A stretch of 31,144 nt of DNA, taken from assembly GCF_000485595.1 (NCBI RefSeq), contig NW_014577375.1, positions 140,804 through 171,947 of the forward strand. Reading direction: 5' to 3'. The stretch comes from Priapulus caudatus. Lineage: Eukaryota; Priapulida; Priapulimorpha; Priapulimorphida; Priapulidae. Under the pieces are notes generated by a model. That model saw only the letters and a program-made list of their open reading frames with translations. It was not told where the DNA came from and did no database searches. Shown piece after piece: positions 30,081 through 31,144 of this stretch (positions are counted from its first letter, which is position 1; each line of letters starts with the position of its first letter). The position numbers and the translations under genes are program-made.

Positions 30081-30560
30081 ACCTCCGCCAAGGGGTTGGC
30101 AGGAGGTTATGTTTTCACCGGCGTGTGTTTGACTGTTTGTTTGTGGGTTTGTTTGTGTACAGCCTAACTGAAAAAGTTATGGACGGATTGTCATAAAATT
30201 TTCAGGATAGGTCAGAAATCACATAACTTAGAATTGATGAGATTTTCGTGGTGATCCGAATCCAATTAATTAATTAATTAATTAAATTTTCAGGATAGGT
30301 CAGAAATGGGGTAACTTAGAAGTGATTACATTTTTGTGGTGATCCGGATTCAATTAATTAATTAATAAAATTTTCAGGATAGGTCAGAAATGGGGTAACT
30401 TAATTTTTAGAATTGATTACATTTTGGTGGTGATCCGGATCCAATTAATTATTTAATTAATTAAATTTTTCACGTAATTAATTAATTAATTAATAAAAAA
30501 TTTCACAGTGACACAATTCAGCTGCCTTGGCGGAGGTCTGTGCTCTCCGAGTGCTCTAGT
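30081..30560. mobile_element. MITE-like element with CCTCCGCCAAGG ends and internal minisatellite
   Basis: ACCTCCGCCAAGG (30081-30093) is an exact inverted match to CCTTGGCGGAGGT (30525-30537), followed by CTGTGCTCTCCGAGTGCT. The inside has GTTTGTTTGTGGGTTTG and AGTTATGGACGGATTGTC. It then carries three ~80-bp copies of TTTTCAGGATAGGTCAGAAA with GTGGTGATCCGGA, separated by AATT runs. I know these ends and internal phrases from an abundant repeat of marine invertebrates, but cannot name the family. Confidence 0.8.
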
Positions 30561-30627
30561 TTTATTATATTATATCGGTAAAGAAAAATGGTATTAATTC
30601 GGTGTCCAATATGACAACAAACTACTT

Positions 30628-30993
30628 CAGGGGTAGAAATTAACTTTTGAACAAGGGAGTCCAACGGAGGGTCCAAGGGAGTCCCTGCCCTCAAAAAGAG
30701 GGAGTCAGCAGCAAAATGAGGGAGTCCGCAGTCTGAAGTTCAAAACTAAAGCATAACAACAATAACGCATGTGCTTATTTTGAAGATGTATGCGATGCAC
30801 GTCTGCCACATTTTCTTTGGATATTTTCTGAAAAAATACCGTAATTCCGCGAGGCTGCATGTGCTCTGGAACGAACTAGTAGTATAGCAGAATTTTCAGG
30901 GAGTCACACGGACTTCTGCATATGTCAAATCAGGGAGTCCGACAGTAAATCAGGGAGTATTTGACTCCGGAATCCTGTTAATTTCGCACCCTG
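30628..30993. mobile_element. MITE-like element with CAGGG ends and GGGAGTC repeats
   Basis: Starts CAGGGGTAGAAATTAAC and ends GTTAATTTCGCACCCTG, inverted with three mismatches over 17 bp. The inside carries at least six GGGAGTC units. CAGGG termini fit hAT-type ends, but no clear 8-bp target duplication is visible. Confidence 0.65.
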
Positions 30994-31114
30994 TTACTTT
31001 ATGGTTGTGGTGTCCACAAAATAAATTATTATTACTGTACTTATTACTAGTACTTTTCCCCTCCATCCGTACCTCTCTCCCTCACTATATATACTCGGGT
31101 ATAACACATCCCAC

Positions 31115-31144
31115 GTCTCTCTCTCTCTCTCTCTCTCTCTCTCT
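31115..31144 (+). repeat. CT dinucleotide microsatellite at window edge
   Basis: CT run to the last base; its true length is unknown. Confidence 0.95.

Noticed and set aside
30250-30500. CRISPR-like spaced repeats
   Set aside because: Units are ~80 bp with AATT spacers inside a MITE in an animal genome; no CRISPR features.

Overview
This window is animal (metazoan) genomic DNA. It shows GT-AG introns in a gene cut into at least 25 short exons, TTAGGG-type telomere-like arrays, a decayed non-LTR retrotransposon, several MITE-like inverted-repeat elements and abundant microsatellites. There are no operons or prokaryotic signals. A marine invertebrate (sponge, cnidarian or similar) is likely, but I cannot fix the phylum from sequence alone. 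Most long reading frames here are chance frames.

Layout. 1-2,400: three copies of a ~0.5 kb dispersed repeat carrying NRF1-like GCGCATGCGC palindromes, with the decayed end of a LINE reverse transcriptase between copies 2 and 3 (minus strand, ~1,310-1,745). 2,400-9,640: no recognisable gene; it holds a TGT microsatellite, a small GC-rich island, short inverted-repeat elements (3,881-4,007; 8,211-8,389) and copies of repeats found elsewhere in the window. 9,650-29,984: one plus-strand gene whose exons I assembled by hand from splice sites with consistent phase. Its long second visible intron (12,809-17,705) contains a broken copy of a FEN1/XPG/PIN-like nuclease gene (~14,488-16,672) lying between inverted repeats (~13,140-13,297 and ~16,888-17,040). 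The intron before it contains a 0.8 kb foldback-ended element and a ~0.95 kb tandem duplication. 30,000-31,144: intron or downstream sequence with two further MITE-like elements and a CT microsatellite at the edge.

The main gene encodes at least ~757 residues (~782 with a tentative upstream exon) and runs off the right edge. In order it has an acidic/basic low-complexity N-terminal part, a UBE2Q-like UBC fold in which the catalytic cysteine position appears to be asparagine (a pseudo-E2), a conserved module seen just before the E2 domain of BIRC6/BRUCE (Tyr-Trp-Ala-x-Gly-Thr-Gly motif and following helices), and then a BIRC6-type UBC domain. The catalytic-Cys exon of that last domain must lie beyond the window. 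The architecture suggests a BIRC6-related ubiquitin-conjugating protein in which an inactive E2-like domain is joined in cis to an active one. No BIR domain is visible in this window.
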